This document shows, piece after piece, positions 44,369-60,005 of a stretch of 64,000 nt of DNA (its first letter is position 1; each line of letters starts with the position of its first letter). This DNA is from Kitasatospora gansuensis (GTDB lineage Bacteria > Actinomycetota > Actinomycetes > Streptomycetales > Streptomycetaceae). The notes beneath the pieces were generated by a model. The model saw nothing but the letters and a program-made list of their open reading frames with translations. It had not been told where the DNA came from and ran no database searches. The stretch spans positions 3,658,001-3,722,000 of the forward strand of contig NZ_JACHJR010000001.1 of assembly GCF_014203705.1 (NCBI RefSeq). The letters run 5' to 3'. Position numbers and translations under genes: made by a program.

Positions 44369-45400
44369 ATGTCGATGAAACAGCGGCTCGAACACTTCGA
44401 GGCGCTTCTCGGACCGACGCCGGTACTGCCCGTCACGCTGACCATCGGCGGTCGGCCCCGTGTCATCCACCTCAAGCTCGAAGGGCACAACGTCGCCGGC
44501 TCGATCAAGGCAAGGACCGCCTTCGGGCTGGTCCGGGCCCTGGTCGAGTCGGGTGAACTGCAGCCCGGCGGAAGGCTCCTGGAGTCCACCTCGGGAAACC
44601 TGGGGATCGCCCTGGCGATGCTGGCCCGCTATCTCGGGGTGAGTTTCACCGCGGTGGTCGACCCGCTGATCGCGGCGGAGTGCCTGGAACGCCTCAACGA
44701 TCTGGGCGCGGAGATCATCACCGTGACCGAGCGGGACGAGTCCGGTGGCTATCTGCTCTCCCGGCTGAGCCGGATCGCCGAACTGCGCGAGCAGGACAGC
44801 TCGTACGTCTGGACCAACCAGTACGACAACCCGGAGAATCCGGCGATCCACCGCGGGATGACCGGCCCGGAGATGTTCCGGCAGCTGCCGCGCGCACCCG
44901 ACGCGGTGTTCGCGGCGATCTCCACCGGCGGGACGTTCTCGGGGCTCAGTCAGTTCTTCCGCTCGGTCTCACCCGCCACCCGGATGATCGCGGTGGACAT
45001 CGAGGGATCGATCGCCTTCCACGGCAACCCCGGCAAACGGCACCTCTCCGGAATCGGCGCCAGCCGGCCTTCCACCTTCCTCGACAGTTCTCTGGTGGAC
45101 CAGCTGGAGATCGCCAGCATCAGCGAATCGGCCCACTACTGCCGACTCGTGCAGCGATCGGCCGGACTGCATATCGGGGCCTCGGCCGGATCGGTGGTGG
45201 CGGCCTGTGTGCGATATCTGGAAATGCATCCCGAGATCGAGCTCGCGGTGTGTCTCTGCGCGGACAGCGGAGACAAGTACGCCAGTACGATCTACAGCGA
45301 GACCTGGCTCCGCTCGATCGGCGTGGAACTCCCGGCCGACGACCTCGCTCCGGCTACCCCGGAACATCTGCCGGGCGCTATCCTCTCAGGAGTTGCGTGA
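44369..45400 (+). CDS. sbnA: SbnA-like PLP enzyme (2,3-diaminopropionate precursor synthase)
   Basis: This 343-residue fold-type II PLP enzyme is related to cysteine synthase. Key segments are the PLP-lysine region LKLEGHNVAGSIKARTAFGL, the STSGNLGIALAM loop (SSGNTG in cysteine synthase) and the phosphate-binding STGGTFSG. SbnA condenses O-phospho-L-serine with L-glutamate to N-(1-amino-1-carboxyethyl)glutamate. The SbnB partner at 47779 supports that activity rather than cysteine synthesis. I chose the ATG; a GTG directly before it is in frame. It is 23 nt from the methyltransferase. Confidence 0.8.
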   Translation: MSMKQRLEHFEALLGPTPVLPVTLTIGGRPRVIHLKLEGHNVAGSIKARTAFGLVRALVESGELQPGGRLLESTSGNLGIALAMLARYLGVSFTAVVDPLIAAECLERLNDLGAEIITVTERDESGGYLLSRLSRIAELREQDSSYVWTNQYDNPENPAIHRGMTGPEMFRQLPRAPDAVFAAISTGGTFSGLSQFFRSVSPATRMIAVDIEGSIAFHGNPGKRHLSGIGASRPSTFLDSSLVDQLEIASISESAHYCRLVQRSAGLHIGASAGSVVAACVRYLEMHPEIELAVCLCADSGDKYASTIYSETWLRSIGVELPADDLAPATPEHLPGAILSGVA

Positions 45401-45470
45401 AATAGTTTCAGAACAGTCCGAGATCCGCGAAAAGTCCGAAAGCGGCGGATCCGCGTACCGAAGGGCCGTC

Positions 45471-47240
45471 ATGCAGGGGATCTCAGAGATCAGCCGCAAT
45501 CTCCGGGCCGCCGCCACGGCGGGCGATTCGACGCCCGCCGGGCCTGCCCTGGCAGAGCTGGAGGACCTCTCCGAGAGCATCCTGCACCGGACCGACGAGC
45601 ACGATCTCGCCATGCTGCTCTGCCTGGCCGGGATCTGCTCGGTCCGGACCGGCGCGGGCCTTCCGGCGGCAGCCCTGCACGGGATCGCCGACCGTTACGC
45701 GGACACCTCCGTTCTCTACACCGGGCGTGTTCTCCCCCGCATCAAGGAAGCGATCGGCCGGCTCTACGAGGGCGCCGAGGAGAAATCCCTCGAAAAGCTC
45801 GTGGAAGTGGCCGACCACATCAGTCAGGGTTGGCCCGGATATGCCGATTCGGTATTCCCGGAGGCATTCTCCGGGCTGGCCCGCGAACTCGGCCTCGGTG
45901 ACGGCGGCGGACTCTTTCTGGAGACCTCGTTTATCACCTGGCGGCGCGGTCTCGAGGAGTGCGAATCCGGCCGCCCGGAAGCCGCGCTGAATCCCTTCGC
46001 GACCAGTCTGGAGAAATACCGCGCATTCTCCTACTACGCGGATGCGGCCTGGCTGTACGCGGACCTCGTCATCGCCCGGCTGACCGCCGGCGACACCGAG
46101 GCCGCGGCCCGGACCGCCGACGCCCAGCGCCGGTACGTGGACGGCGTGATCGCCGAGGCGGGGGACCTCCCGGTCCGGGAGGACGCCGCCTTCGCCTTCC
46201 ACTTCGGCGACGTCCGCAGCGGCGCCTACAGCTCCTTCGTGGACTCCGCCACGATGGGCCCGCAGGGGCTCACCCCGGACGACCGCGCGCTGCTGCGCCG
46301 GTACGTCCGGGTGAGCGAGAGCCTGCTGTCGTACGCGAGGTCCCACTCCGAGCGGGACCTCAACGCGGCCGTGGACCTCTTCTCGTTCGGCTGGCAGGGC
46401 TACCTGTCCTCTCCGTACCCCGAGATCTTCCGCCGGCTCGCCCACCAGGTGACCGGCGAACTCCCCCGCTCGGCCGTGCTGTTGACCGCACACGTCCGCT
46501 GGCGCGGGATGCTGCTGGCCAGTCAGCTCCGGCTCAAGTCACCGGATCTGATCCGGTCCGCGATGGAGCTCCACGAACGGCTCCGCGCGGCCGGGCTCGA
46601 CCAGGAGGCCGACATCGCCCTGCTGGACGGGGGCATGCTGCACTTCGCCCTCTACGGCAAGGCCTCCACCGCCGTCTGGCTCTCCCAGCACCTCGGGGAG
46701 CTGCGCGAGCGGGTGTCCCGGCCGCTGCAGGCGGTGGTGGCCGCACTCCAGGTGCCGCCGCAGGCCGGGCTCCAGGCGGTGTTGGCCGGCTATCTCGGGG
46801 CCCGATCGCTGTACCGGGTGCCCGACTTTCTGCCGGCCCTCGGCATCTTCCGTCAGGGCCACCGGAGTTGGCGGGAGCAGCGGACGGAGCTCGACCTCGC
46901 CGTGTACGGCGAGAGCCTGTGGATCAACGGCGTGATGATCTACGAGAGCACCCCGCCCGCCCTGCTGGCCATCTTCCGCGAACTCGCCGGGGACCTGCGG
47001 GCCGCCCGGGCCGAGGAGCGGGAGGTCCCGTACGTCCCGGCGGCCGAACTGGCCGCCAGGACCGGGCGGTCCGGCAGTGCGATCGCCCAGGTGGTCCGGC
47101 GGTTCCGGATCGCCTGCCAGGAGCAGTTCGCCCGCTCGACCGAGATCGGGATCGAACCGGACGGCCTGCTCCAGGGCCGGCCCGGCTACCGGCTCAACCC
47201 CGCCGTCCTGGCCGAGGCCGAGTTCTACCTCGCGCCCTGA
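45471..47240 (+). CDS. Large helical protein with winged-helix-like C terminus, unknown function
   Basis: This 589-residue protein is mostly helical and TPR-like in feel (LAELEDLSESILHRTDEHDL, FATSLEKYRAFSYYADAAWL, YVRVSESLLSYARSHSERDL). It has no transmembrane segment or catalytic motif. The last ~75 residues (VPAAELAARTGRSGSAIAQV, VRRFRIACQEQF, GRPGYRLNP) look like a winged helix-turn-helix. I chose the ATG with a gaaggg site 5 nt upstream; a TTG at 45393 overlaps the sbnA stop but has no usable site spacing. It lies between sbnA and sbnB in the same direction, so it is integral to the cluster. It could be a regulator or a scaffold. Confidence 0.6.
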   Translation: MQGISEISRNLRAAATAGDSTPAGPALAELEDLSESILHRTDEHDLAMLLCLAGICSVRTGAGLPAAALHGIADRYADTSVLYTGRVLPRIKEAIGRLYEGAEEKSLEKLVEVADHISQGWPGYADSVFPEAFSGLARELGLGDGGGLFLETSFITWRRGLEECESGRPEAALNPFATSLEKYRAFSYYADAAWLYADLVIARLTAGDTEAAARTADAQRRYVDGVIAEAGDLPVREDAAFAFHFGDVRSGAYSSFVDSATMGPQGLTPDDRALLRRYVRVSESLLSYARSHSERDLNAAVDLFSFGWQGYLSSPYPEIFRRLAHQVTGELPRSAVLLTAHVRWRGMLLASQLRLKSPDLIRSAMELHERLRAAGLDQEADIALLDGGMLHFALYGKASTAVWLSQHLGELRERVSRPLQAVVAALQVPPQAGLQAVLAGYLGARSLYRVPDFLPALGIFRQGHRSWREQRTELDLAVYGESLWINGVMIYESTPPALLAIFRELAGDLRAARAEEREVPYVPAAELAARTGRSGSAIAQVVRRFRIACQEQFARSTEIGIEPDGLLQGRPGYRLNPAVLAEAEFYLAP

Positions 47241-47280
47241 CCGCACCCGTCCCAAGTCACGTACCCACGAAGGAGTTTCC

Positions 47281-47742
47281 GTGTCCGACCTGTTCACCGA
47301 GCCGTCCGCCGTCGACGCCGACTGGAAGTTCGTGGTGGTCCTCAAGGCGAAGCTGCCCACCGGGGTGGCGCTGAACGCCGTCGCGCACAGCACGCTCGGT
47401 CTGGCGGCCGCCGCCGCGGCGAACGGTCCGGAGCTGGCCGGGAAGATGTCGTTCCTCGACTTCCGGGACGCCGACGGCGGTTCGCACGGGCCGGTCTCGG
47501 GCCTGTCGCTGATCGTGCTGGAGGGCCGGGCCGCTGGGCTGCGCCGGTTCCGCGGCGAGGCGTTGGCGGCCGGGCTGCTGGTGAACGACTTCACCTCGGC
47601 GATGACCGGGGACACCTTCGCCGAACAGCTGGTCAAGATGGCCGGCAGCACCGAGGAGGAGCTCGAGTACTACGCGGTGGCGGCCTTCGGCCGACGCGAC
47701 GAACTCGACCCCCTCACCAAGAAGTTCTCCCTGTGGAAGTAG
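47281..47742 (+). CDS. DUF2000-like protein
   Basis: This 153-residue protein opens WKFVVVLKAKLPTGVALNAV AHSTLGLAAA, then MSFLDFRDADGGSHGPVSGL. That is the DUF2000 pattern, a fold related to type 2 peptidyl-tRNA hydrolase. The function of DUF2000 is unknown. Homologues are sometimes found in amino-acid or peptide metabolism loci, which by PTH2 analogy raises the possibility of an aminoacyl-tRNA or peptidyl substrate. The GTG start has an aaggag site 5-6 nt upstream. It is 40 nt from the upstream gene and 36 nt from sbnB. Confidence 0.65.
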   Translation: MSDLFTEPSAVDADWKFVVVLKAKLPTGVALNAVAHSTLGLAAAAAANGPELAGKMSFLDFRDADGGSHGPVSGLSLIVLEGRAAGLRRFRGEALAAGLLVNDFTSAMTGDTFAEQLVKMAGSTEEELEYYAVAAFGRRDELDPLTKKFSLWK

Positions 47743-47778
47743 CCCGGGGAGACCGAGGATCACAGGAGATGAGATTCC

Positions 47779-50341
<2,563 letters not shown>

Positions 50342-50380
50342 CGATCCGTCAACTTCCCTTTCGAGCACTGGAGCTGAGTC

Positions 50381-51589
50381 ATGTCCCGCCGTCTCTTCAC
50401 CTCGGAGTCCGTCACCGAGGGACACCCCGACAAGATCGCTGACCAGATCAGCGACACCATCCTGGACGCCCTTCTGCGGGAGGACCCGAAGTCTCGGGTC
50501 GCCGTGGAGACGCTGATCACCACCGGTCAGGTGCACATCGCCGGTGAGGTCACCACCAAGGCGTACGCGCCGATCGCGCAGCTCGTCCGGGACAAGATCC
50601 TGGAGATCGGCTACGACTCGTCGAAGAAGGGCTTCGACGGCGCCTCGTGCGGCGTCTCGGTGTCCATCGGTGCGCAGTCGCCGGACATCGCGCAGGGTGT
50701 CGACACTTCGCACGAGGCCCGGGTCGAGGGCGATGAGGACGACCTGGACAAGCAGGGCGCGGGCGACCAGGGCCTGATGTTCGGCTACGCGAGCGATGAG
50801 ACGCCGGAGCTGATGCCGCTGCCGATCACGCTGGCGCACCGGCTGTCCAAGCGGCTGTCGGAGGTGCGCAAGAACGGGCAGATCCCGTACCTGCGTCCCG
50901 ACGGCAAGACCCAGGTCACCATCGAGTACGACGGTGACAAGGCCGTCCGTCTCGACACGGTGGTGGTGTCCTCGCAGCACGCGAGTGACATCGACCTGGA
51001 GTCGCTGCTGACGCCGGACATCCGTGAGTTCGTGGTGGAGCCGGAGCTGAAGCGCCTCGCGGACGACGGCATCAAGCTGGTGACCGAGGGGTACCGGCTG
51101 CTGGTGAACCCGACCGGTCGTTTCGAGATCGGCGGCCCGATGGGTGACGCGGGTCTGACCGGCCGCAAGATCATCATCGACACGTACGGCGGCATGGCCC
51201 GTCACGGTGGTGGCGCGTTCTCGGGCAAGGACCCGTCCAAGGTGGACCGCTCGGCCGCGTACGCGATGCGCTGGGTGGCGAAGAACATCGTCGCCGCGGG
51301 TCTGGCCTCGCGGGCCGAGGTCCAGGTCGCGTACGCGATCGGCAAGGCCGAGCCGGTGGGTCTGTTCGTCGAGACCTTCGGCACCGAGACGGTGCCGGTC
51401 CTGAAGATCCAGGCCGCCGTGTCGGAGGTCTTCGACCTGCGTCCGGCCGCGATCATCCGTGACCTGGACCTGCTGCGGCCGATCTACGCGAAGACCGCCG
51501 CGTACGGCCACTTCGGCCGGGAGGACGCCGACTTCACCTGGGAGCGCACCGACCGCGTCGAGAAGCTGCGCGCCGCCGTCGGCGTCTGA
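50381..51589 (+). CDS. metK: S-adenosylmethionine synthetase
   Basis: This 402-residue protein has the standard signatures: [20 protein letters not shown] (methionine/ATP site), [13 protein letters not shown], and the P-loop-like [20 protein letters not shown]. It forms SAM from methionine and ATP. It is 39 nt downstream of ahcY with an ggag site. As Streptomyces already needs a housekeeping metK, this one in a cluster is probably a dedicated paralogue, though copy number cannot be checked here. Confidence 0.96.
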   Translation: MSRRLFTSESVTEGHPDKIADQISDTILDALLREDPKSRVAVETLITTGQVHIAGEVTTKAYAPIAQLVRDKILEIGYDSSKKGFDGASCGVSVSIGAQSPDIAQGVDTSHEARVEGDEDDLDKQGAGDQGLMFGYASDETPELMPLPITLAHRLSKRLSEVRKNGQIPYLRPDGKTQVTIEYDGDKAVRLDTVVVSSQHASDIDLESLLTPDIREFVVEPELKRLADDGIKLVTEGYRLLVNPTGRFEIGGPMGDAGLTGRKIIIDTYGGMARHGGGAFSGKDPSKVDRSAAYAMRWVAKNIVAAGLASRAEVQVAYAIGKAEPVGLFVETFGTETVPVLKIQAAVSEVFDLRPAAIIRDLDLLRPIYAKTAAYGHFGREDADFTWERTDRVEKLRAAVGV

Positions 51590-51632
51590 CCACGTCCCCC
51601 GCCCACCCCGCACCCGTTAGGAGAAAACCACC

Positions 51633-52612
51633 GTGCGCATCGCAGTCACGGGTTCGATCGCCACCGACCACCTGATGCAGTTCCCCGGCCGGTTCACCGA
51701 CCAGTTGCTCGCCGACCGTCTCGACACGGTGTCACTCTCCTTCCTGGTCGACCAGTTGGAGGTGCGGCGGGGCGGGGTGGCCGCCAACATCGCCTTCGGA
51801 CTCGGCGGCCTCGGCCTCCGGCCGGTACTGGCAGGCGCGGTCGGCAACGACTTCGCCGAGTACCGGCACTGGCTGGAGGAGCACGGCGTGGACACCGACT
51901 CGGTGCACGTCTCGGAGACCCGGCAGACCGCCCGGTTCATGTGCACCACCGACCTCGACCAGAACCAGATCGCCTCGTTCTACGCCGGCGCGATGGCCGA
52001 GGCCGACCGCATCGAACTCGCCCGGATCGCCAACCGGACCGGCGGCCTCGACCTGGTCGTGGTCTCCCCCAACTCCCCCGAGGCGATGCTCCGTCACACC
52101 GAGGAGGCGGTCGCGCTGGCCGTCCCCTTCGCCGCCGATCCCTCCCAGCAGCTCGCCCGGCTGGACGGCGAGCAGGTCCGTCAACTGGTGGACGGCGCCC
52201 GCTACTTGTTCACCAACGAGTACGAGTCCGCGCTGCTGGCCGAGCGCACCGGCTGGACGGCAGAGCAGGTGCTCGGCCGGGTCGGTGTCTGGATCACCAC
52301 CCTCGGCTCGCGCGGCGTACGGATCGAGCGGACCGGCGCCAACCCGATCGAGGTGGCCGCCGTCCCCGCCGAGCGCTCCGCCGACCCGACCGGCGTCGGC
52401 GACGCCTTCCGGGCCGGCTTCCTGGCCGCCGTCAGCTGGGGCCTCCCGCTGCAGCCGGCCGCGCAGCTCGGCTGCGCCCTCGCCACCGTCGTCCTGGAGA
52501 CCGTCGGCACCCAGGACTACCGGGTGCTCCCCGGCCAACTGGCCGCCCGTATCGAGGCCGCCTACGGCGAGCAGGCCGTCACGCTGCTCGCCCCGCACCT
52601 GGCGGCAGCGGT

Positions 52613-52616
<4 letters not shown>
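51633..52616 (+). CDS. PfkB-family carbohydrate kinase, probable adenosine kinase
   Basis: This 327-residue ribokinase-fold protein has signature 1 GGVAANIAFGLGGLGLRPVL followed by AGAVGNDF, and signature 2 DPTGVGDAFRAGFLAA with the catalytic Asp of the GxGD motif. In this setting (between metK and metH, after ahcY) the fitting role is phosphorylation of the adenosine released by AhcY, which pulls the SAH hydrolysis equilibrium forward. Ribokinase-type activity cannot be excluded from sequence. The GTG start has a taggag site. The stop overlaps metH by 4 nt (ATGA). Confidence 0.8.
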
Positions 52617-56140
<3,524 letters not shown>

Positions 56141-56175
56141 CCCTGCTCCGACCATCCAAGAAAGGAAACTCCCCG

Positions 56176-57246
56176 ATGCCCCACCACGAAGCGCCGCAAC
56201 TCGGCGCACCCGCCGGCGAGCCGACGTACTCCTTCGAGTTCTTCCCGCCCCGCACCGAGCTCGCCGAGCGGCGCTTCTGGAACGCCCTGCGGCGGGTCGA
56301 GGCGGTCGGCCCGGCGTTCGTCTCCATCACGTACGGCGCCGGCGGCTCCTCGCGGGAGAAGACGGTGCGGATCGCGGAGCGGATCGCCACCGAGACCACG
56401 CTCACCCCGGTCGCCCACCTCACCGCCGTCGGGCACTCCCGGGCCGAGCTGCGCAACATCATCGGCCAGTACGCGGACGCCGGGATCACCGATGTGCTGG
56501 CGCTGCGCGGCGACCCGCCGGGCGACCCGCGCGGGGTGTGGCGGAAGCACCCGGAGGGCTTCCGGCACGCGGTCGAACTGGTCGAACTGGTCCGCGCCAC
56601 CGGGCGGTTCAGGATCGGGGTGGCCGCCTTCCCGGAGGGGCACCCGCGCTCCCCCGACCCCGAGAGCGACCTGCGCCACTTCGTCGACAAGTGCCGGGCG
56701 GGCGCCGACTACGCGATCACCCAGATGTTCTTCCAGGCCGAGGACTACCTCCGGCTGCGCGACCGGGTCGCCGCCGCCGGCTGCGAGACGCCGATCATCC
56801 CGGAGATCATCCCGATCACCGACCACGGCCAGCTCGCCCGGTTCGCCGAGCTCAGCGGTGCCACCATCCCCGCCGAGCTCGCCGACCGGCTGGAGCGCTG
56901 CCGGGACGACGCGGCCGAGGTCCGCCGGATCGGGCTGGCGCACGCCGTCGAGATGAGCACCCGCCTGGTCGCCGAGGGCGCGCCCGGCCTGCACTTCATC
57001 ACCCTCAACCGGGCGGACGACGCCCTGGAGATCCACCGCGCGGTCCGCCGGACCGCCACCGACCATAGGTCGGCCGGCAATTGGGGGGCGGCGTCGCGAC
57101 GCCGGGGCACGCACCTCGCCGGCTTCTCGTCGGTCGCCGATGCTCCGCATGGACTTCCTCCTCGGCGCCGCCGAGGCACGCACCCCACCGCCGCTCCTTC
57201 ACCCACCCCCCAATTGTCGGCCGACCTTAACCCGATGAGTGCCTGA
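56176..57246 (+). CDS. metF: 5,10-Methylenetetrahydrofolate reductase, with repeat-derived C-terminal extension
   Basis: In this 356-residue protein, residues ~1-295 are a MetF TIM barrel: [90 protein letters not shown]. It is FAD-dependent and makes 5-methyl-THF for MetH. From about residue 296 the frame runs through a 161-bp inverted-repeat element (57067-57227), giving an Arg/Pro/Thr-rich tail of ~60 residues that is not part of the family. The family's usual end lies just before. The stop overlaps the next ATG (TGATG). Activity should not depend on the tail. Confidence 0.92.
   Translation: MPHHEAPQLGAPAGEPTYSFEFFPPRTELAERRFWNALRRVEAVGPAFVSITYGAGGSSREKTVRIAERIATETTLTPVAHLTAVGHSRAELRNIIGQYADAGITDVLALRGDPPGDPRGVWRKHPEGFRHAVELVELVRATGRFRIGVAAFPEGHPRSPDPESDLRHFVDKCRAGADYAITQMFFQAEDYLRLRDRVAAAGCETPIIPEIIPITDHGQLARFAELSGATIPAELADRLERCRDDAAEVRRIGLAHAVEMSTRLVAEGAPGLHFITLNRADDALEIHRAVRRTATDHRSAGNWGAASRRRGTHLAGFSSVADAPHGLPPRRRRGTHPTAAPSPTPQLSADLNPMSA
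57067..57227. repeat. MITE-like inverted-repeat element fused to the metF 3' end
   Basis: The 161-bp segment has 22-bp terminal inverted repeats (aggtcggccggcaattgggg.. at the left and its complement at the right, one mismatch). Inside are two further palindromic blocks (ggcgtcgcgacgcc and cctcggcgccgccgagg) and a repeated ggcacgcacc. I recall very similar blocks scattered in other Streptomyces genomes, so it is probably a dispersed non-autonomous repeat. It replaces or extends the native metF stop and ends 18 nt before the next start codon. Confidence 0.7.
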
Positions 57247-58727
57247 TGCACCCTCAGCCAGACCTGGAGCCCGCGTGCCCGACCATGACCACCAGCCGGG
57301 ATGTCGTGATCGTCGGCGGTGGCGCCACGGCGGTCAGTTCCTTCACCCAGCTCGCTGCGACGCTCTCCCCGGGCGACTCGGTGACCATCGTCGATCCGAA
57401 CCCGGTGGGCTTCGGCCACGCCTTCGGCACCAGCGATCCGCTGCTGCTGTGCAACACCTCGGTCGATGTCACTTCACTCCGCGCTGACGACGGCTCGGAC
57501 CTGCTCGACTACCTCTCCTCCCGGGGCTGGCCCGCTCACCCGGAGGACTTCGTGCCCCGCTACCTGGTCGGGCAGTACTGCCGCGAGCGCTACCAGGAGA
57601 GCCGCCGCCGGGCCGAGCGCCGGGGCGTCCGGATCGAGCACCGCCGCACCCGGGCCACCGCCGTACGGCGCGATGGAACCGGCTACACCGTCGAACTGAC
57701 CGACTCCACCGCCCTGTTCGCCACCGACGTGCTGCTCTGCCTCGGCCTGGACCGCCCGGTGCTGCCCGAGCCGGTCCGCCGGCACGCCGGGCACCCGGCC
57801 CTGCTGGACGCCCCGTACCCGGTCGACCGGCTGCGCGGACTGCCCCGGGACGCCGAGGTGCTGGTGCTCGGCACCAAGCTCTCCGCGATCGACGCGGCGC
57901 TCGTCCTGTGCCGGGACGGCCGCCGCACCGTGATGACCTCGCCCTCCGGCGAACTCCCCGCCGTCCGCACCCGGTTGCGCCGCCCGGAACGTCCGCTGCT
58001 GGACGCCGACCGCTGGCAACGGCTCGCCCCGGGCGCGGCCAACCTCGACCGGGAGGTCGCCCGGCTGCTGGTCGAGGCGGTCAACCGGGCCGACCGGCCG
58101 CTGCCGCTGCGCGAGCAGACCAGCCCTGCCGACGCCCCCGCCCCGCGCCTGGAACGGGAGTTGGCGCTCGCCGCGGCCGGCCGGGTGCCCTGGCAGGACG
58201 TGGTGGCCGAGGTGATCGACACCATCAACGACTGGACGGCGGCCTGGCCTGCCAGCACCCGGGCCGACGTCCTGGGCCGGTACCGGACGGTGATGTCCCG
58301 CTACATCTCCGCCATCCCGGAGCGCAACGCCCGGCTGCTGGCCGGCCACCTGGCGGACGGCCGGCTCTCGGTCGCCACCGGGTACCCGACCTCGATCGAG
58401 CCCGAGGGGCCGACCTCCTGGCGGGTCGAGTGGCCGGACGGCCGGGTCGAGCACTTCACTCACGTGGTCTGCGGCACCGGCTTCCAGAAGCCGCAGCTCT
58501 CGCTGGCCGGTCCCGGCCGCTACCGGATCGGCCCGGCCGAACCGGGCGCGGCCGTTCCCGAGATCACCGCCGAGCTGCGCCTGCGCGAGCCGCAGCACCC
58601 CGAGGCGGACCGGATCTGGGTGGTCGGCGCGGCTGCCCACCACCGCACCGCCATCGTCAACTACCTGAACGCGGCCGCCAAGCAGGCCGCCAGGATTGCC
58701 GCGCAGTTCGCCGCCGTACCCGTCTGA
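57246..58727 (+). CDS. FAD/NAD(P)-binding protein (NAD_binding_9 type)
   Basis: In this 493-residue protein, the N-terminal dinucleotide motif is DVVIVGGGATAVSSFTQLAA. It is followed by GFGHAFGTSDPLLLCNTSVD, the hallmark of the PF13454-like FAD-NAD(P)-binding group. A second Rossmann-like segment is VLVLGTKLSAIDAALVLCRD, and the late motif is VVCGTGFQKPQ with WVVGAAAHHRTAIVNYLN. Enzymes related to this group include flavin N-hydroxylases and several uncharacterised oxidoreductases. It could oxidise the amine of diaminopropionate or a peptide product, but no substrate motif proves this. The ATG overlapping the metF stop was chosen; an ATG 13 codons later is the alternative. Confidence 0.65.
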   Translation: MHPQPDLEPACPTMTTSRDVVIVGGGATAVSSFTQLAATLSPGDSVTIVDPNPVGFGHAFGTSDPLLLCNTSVDVTSLRADDGSDLLDYLSSRGWPAHPEDFVPRYLVGQYCRERYQESRRRAERRGVRIEHRRTRATAVRRDGTGYTVELTDSTALFATDVLLCLGLDRPVLPEPVRRHAGHPALLDAPYPVDRLRGLPRDAEVLVLGTKLSAIDAALVLCRDGRRTVMTSPSGELPAVRTRLRRPERPLLDADRWQRLAPGAANLDREVARLLVEAVNRADRPLPLREQTSPADAPAPRLERELALAAAGRVPWQDVVAEVIDTINDWTAAWPASTRADVLGRYRTVMSRYISAIPERNARLLAGHLADGRLSVATGYPTSIEPEGPTSWRVEWPDGRVEHFTHVVCGTGFQKPQLSLAGPGRYRIGPAEPGAAVPEITAELRLREPQHPEADRIWVVGAAAHHRTAIVNYLNAAAKQAARIAAQFAAVPV

Positions 58728-58758
58728 CCCACCGTCACTCACCCCGAAAGGCAGTCCC

Positions 58759-60000
58759 GTGATCGTCCTTGTCAGCCCCGTGTCCACCGGAGCGGCCCTC
58801 GCCAAGGCTTTCCGTGAGGAGGGCCAGGCCTGCCTGCACCTGTACGACACCGGCCTGCAGGCGGCCCACCGGGCCGACACCTCCGCGCACACCATGCTCC
58901 ACCAGGACCTGGAGACCACCCTCGCCGTGCTGCGGGAGCTGCGCCCGAGCGCGGTGATCGCGGCCAGCGAGTACGGCGTCATCCTGGCCGACACCCTGGC
59001 GGCCGAGCTCGGACTCGACCACCACCGGCCGGAGTTGATCGACGCGCGGCGGGACAAGCACCTGATGGTCCGGGCCCTGGAGCAGGCCGGTGTGCCCGCC
59101 GCCCGGACCGTCGCGGTCCGCACCGGGGCCGAGCTGGACGCCGCGCTGGCGGACTGGACCGAGGGCTTCCCGGTGATGGTGAAGCCGCGCAACAGCGCGG
59201 GCAGCGACGGCTGCCGGATCTGCCACACCCCCGAGCAGGTGGTCGCGGCCTTCCACGCCATCGCGGACGCCCGGAACCTGATGGGCGAGGTCAACGACGA
59301 GGTGCTGCTGCAGGAGTTCCTGGCCGGGACCCAGTACATCGTGAACACCGTCAGCCTGGCCGGCCGCCACCTGCTCAGCGAGGTCTACGCCGAGCGGATC
59401 GACCACATCGACGGCGCGCCGGTCCTCCGGCACATCGTCTCCCGCCCCGAACTCGACCGGGACGAGCGCGAGTTGGTCGACTACGTGCTGGCCTGCCTGG
59501 ACGCGCTCGGCATCCGCGAGGGCGCCGCGCACACCGAGGTGATGCTCACCCCGCGCGGCCCGCGCCTGGTCGAGGTCAACTCCCGGGTGATGGGCCCCTC
59601 GCTGACCCCCGACCCGTACCACGCCGCCTTCGGCTACAGCCAGCAGCACCTGGTGGTCGAGCGCTACCTGCGCCCCGCCGAGTTCGCCGCCCGGCTGGAC
59701 CGGCCGTACGCCCCGCCGCAGACCGTGGCCAAGGTCTTCCTGCGCCCGCACCGCGAAGGTACTGTGCAGTCGATCGACGGGCTGCGGACGCTGCGCCGGC
59801 TGCCCGGCTTCCACAGCGTGGAGCGGCTGCCCGCGATCGGCGAACCCATCCGCGACCGCCACCTCACCACCGGTGCGACGGGCATCGCCTTCCTGGTGCA
59901 CGAGGACGGAACAGTGCTGCAGAAGTCGCTGGCGGAGCTGCACCCGCTGGAGGACGCCGGCGGGTTCTACCGGCTGGCCGACCAGCCGACGGAAGGGTGA
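58759..60000 (+). CDS. ATP-grasp ligase 1 (amino-acid or peptide ligase)
   Basis: This 413-residue ATP-grasp enzyme has an N-terminal Rossmann-like domain (IVLVSPVSTGAALAKAFREE, AVIAASEYGVILADTLA) and the ATP-lid region VMVKPRNSAGSDG (~139-151, Lys for ATP). The Mg-binding segment AHTEVMLTPRGPRLVEVNSR (~260-280) has Glu and Asn in place. It resembles BacD/L-amino-acid-ligase-type enzymes that join carboxylates to amino groups via acyl phosphates. With SbnA/SbnB beside it, diaminopropionate is a likely substrate. The GTG start follows gaaaggcag. All catalytic residues expected of the fold are visible. Confidence 0.82.
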   Translation: MIVLVSPVSTGAALAKAFREEGQACLHLYDTGLQAAHRADTSAHTMLHQDLETTLAVLRELRPSAVIAASEYGVILADTLAAELGLDHHRPELIDARRDKHLMVRALEQAGVPAARTVAVRTGAELDAALADWTEGFPVMVKPRNSAGSDGCRICHTPEQVVAAFHAIADARNLMGEVNDEVLLQEFLAGTQYIVNTVSLAGRHLLSEVYAERIDHIDGAPVLRHIVSRPELDRDERELVDYVLACLDALGIREGAAHTEVMLTPRGPRLVEVNSRVMGPSLTPDPYHAAFGYSQQHLVVERYLRPAEFAARLDRPYAPPQTVAKVFLRPHREGTVQSIDGLRTLRRLPGFHSVERLPAIGEPIRDRHLTTGATGIAFLVHEDGTVLQKSLAELHPLEDAGGFYRLADQPTEG

Positions 60001-60005
60001 CGGCC

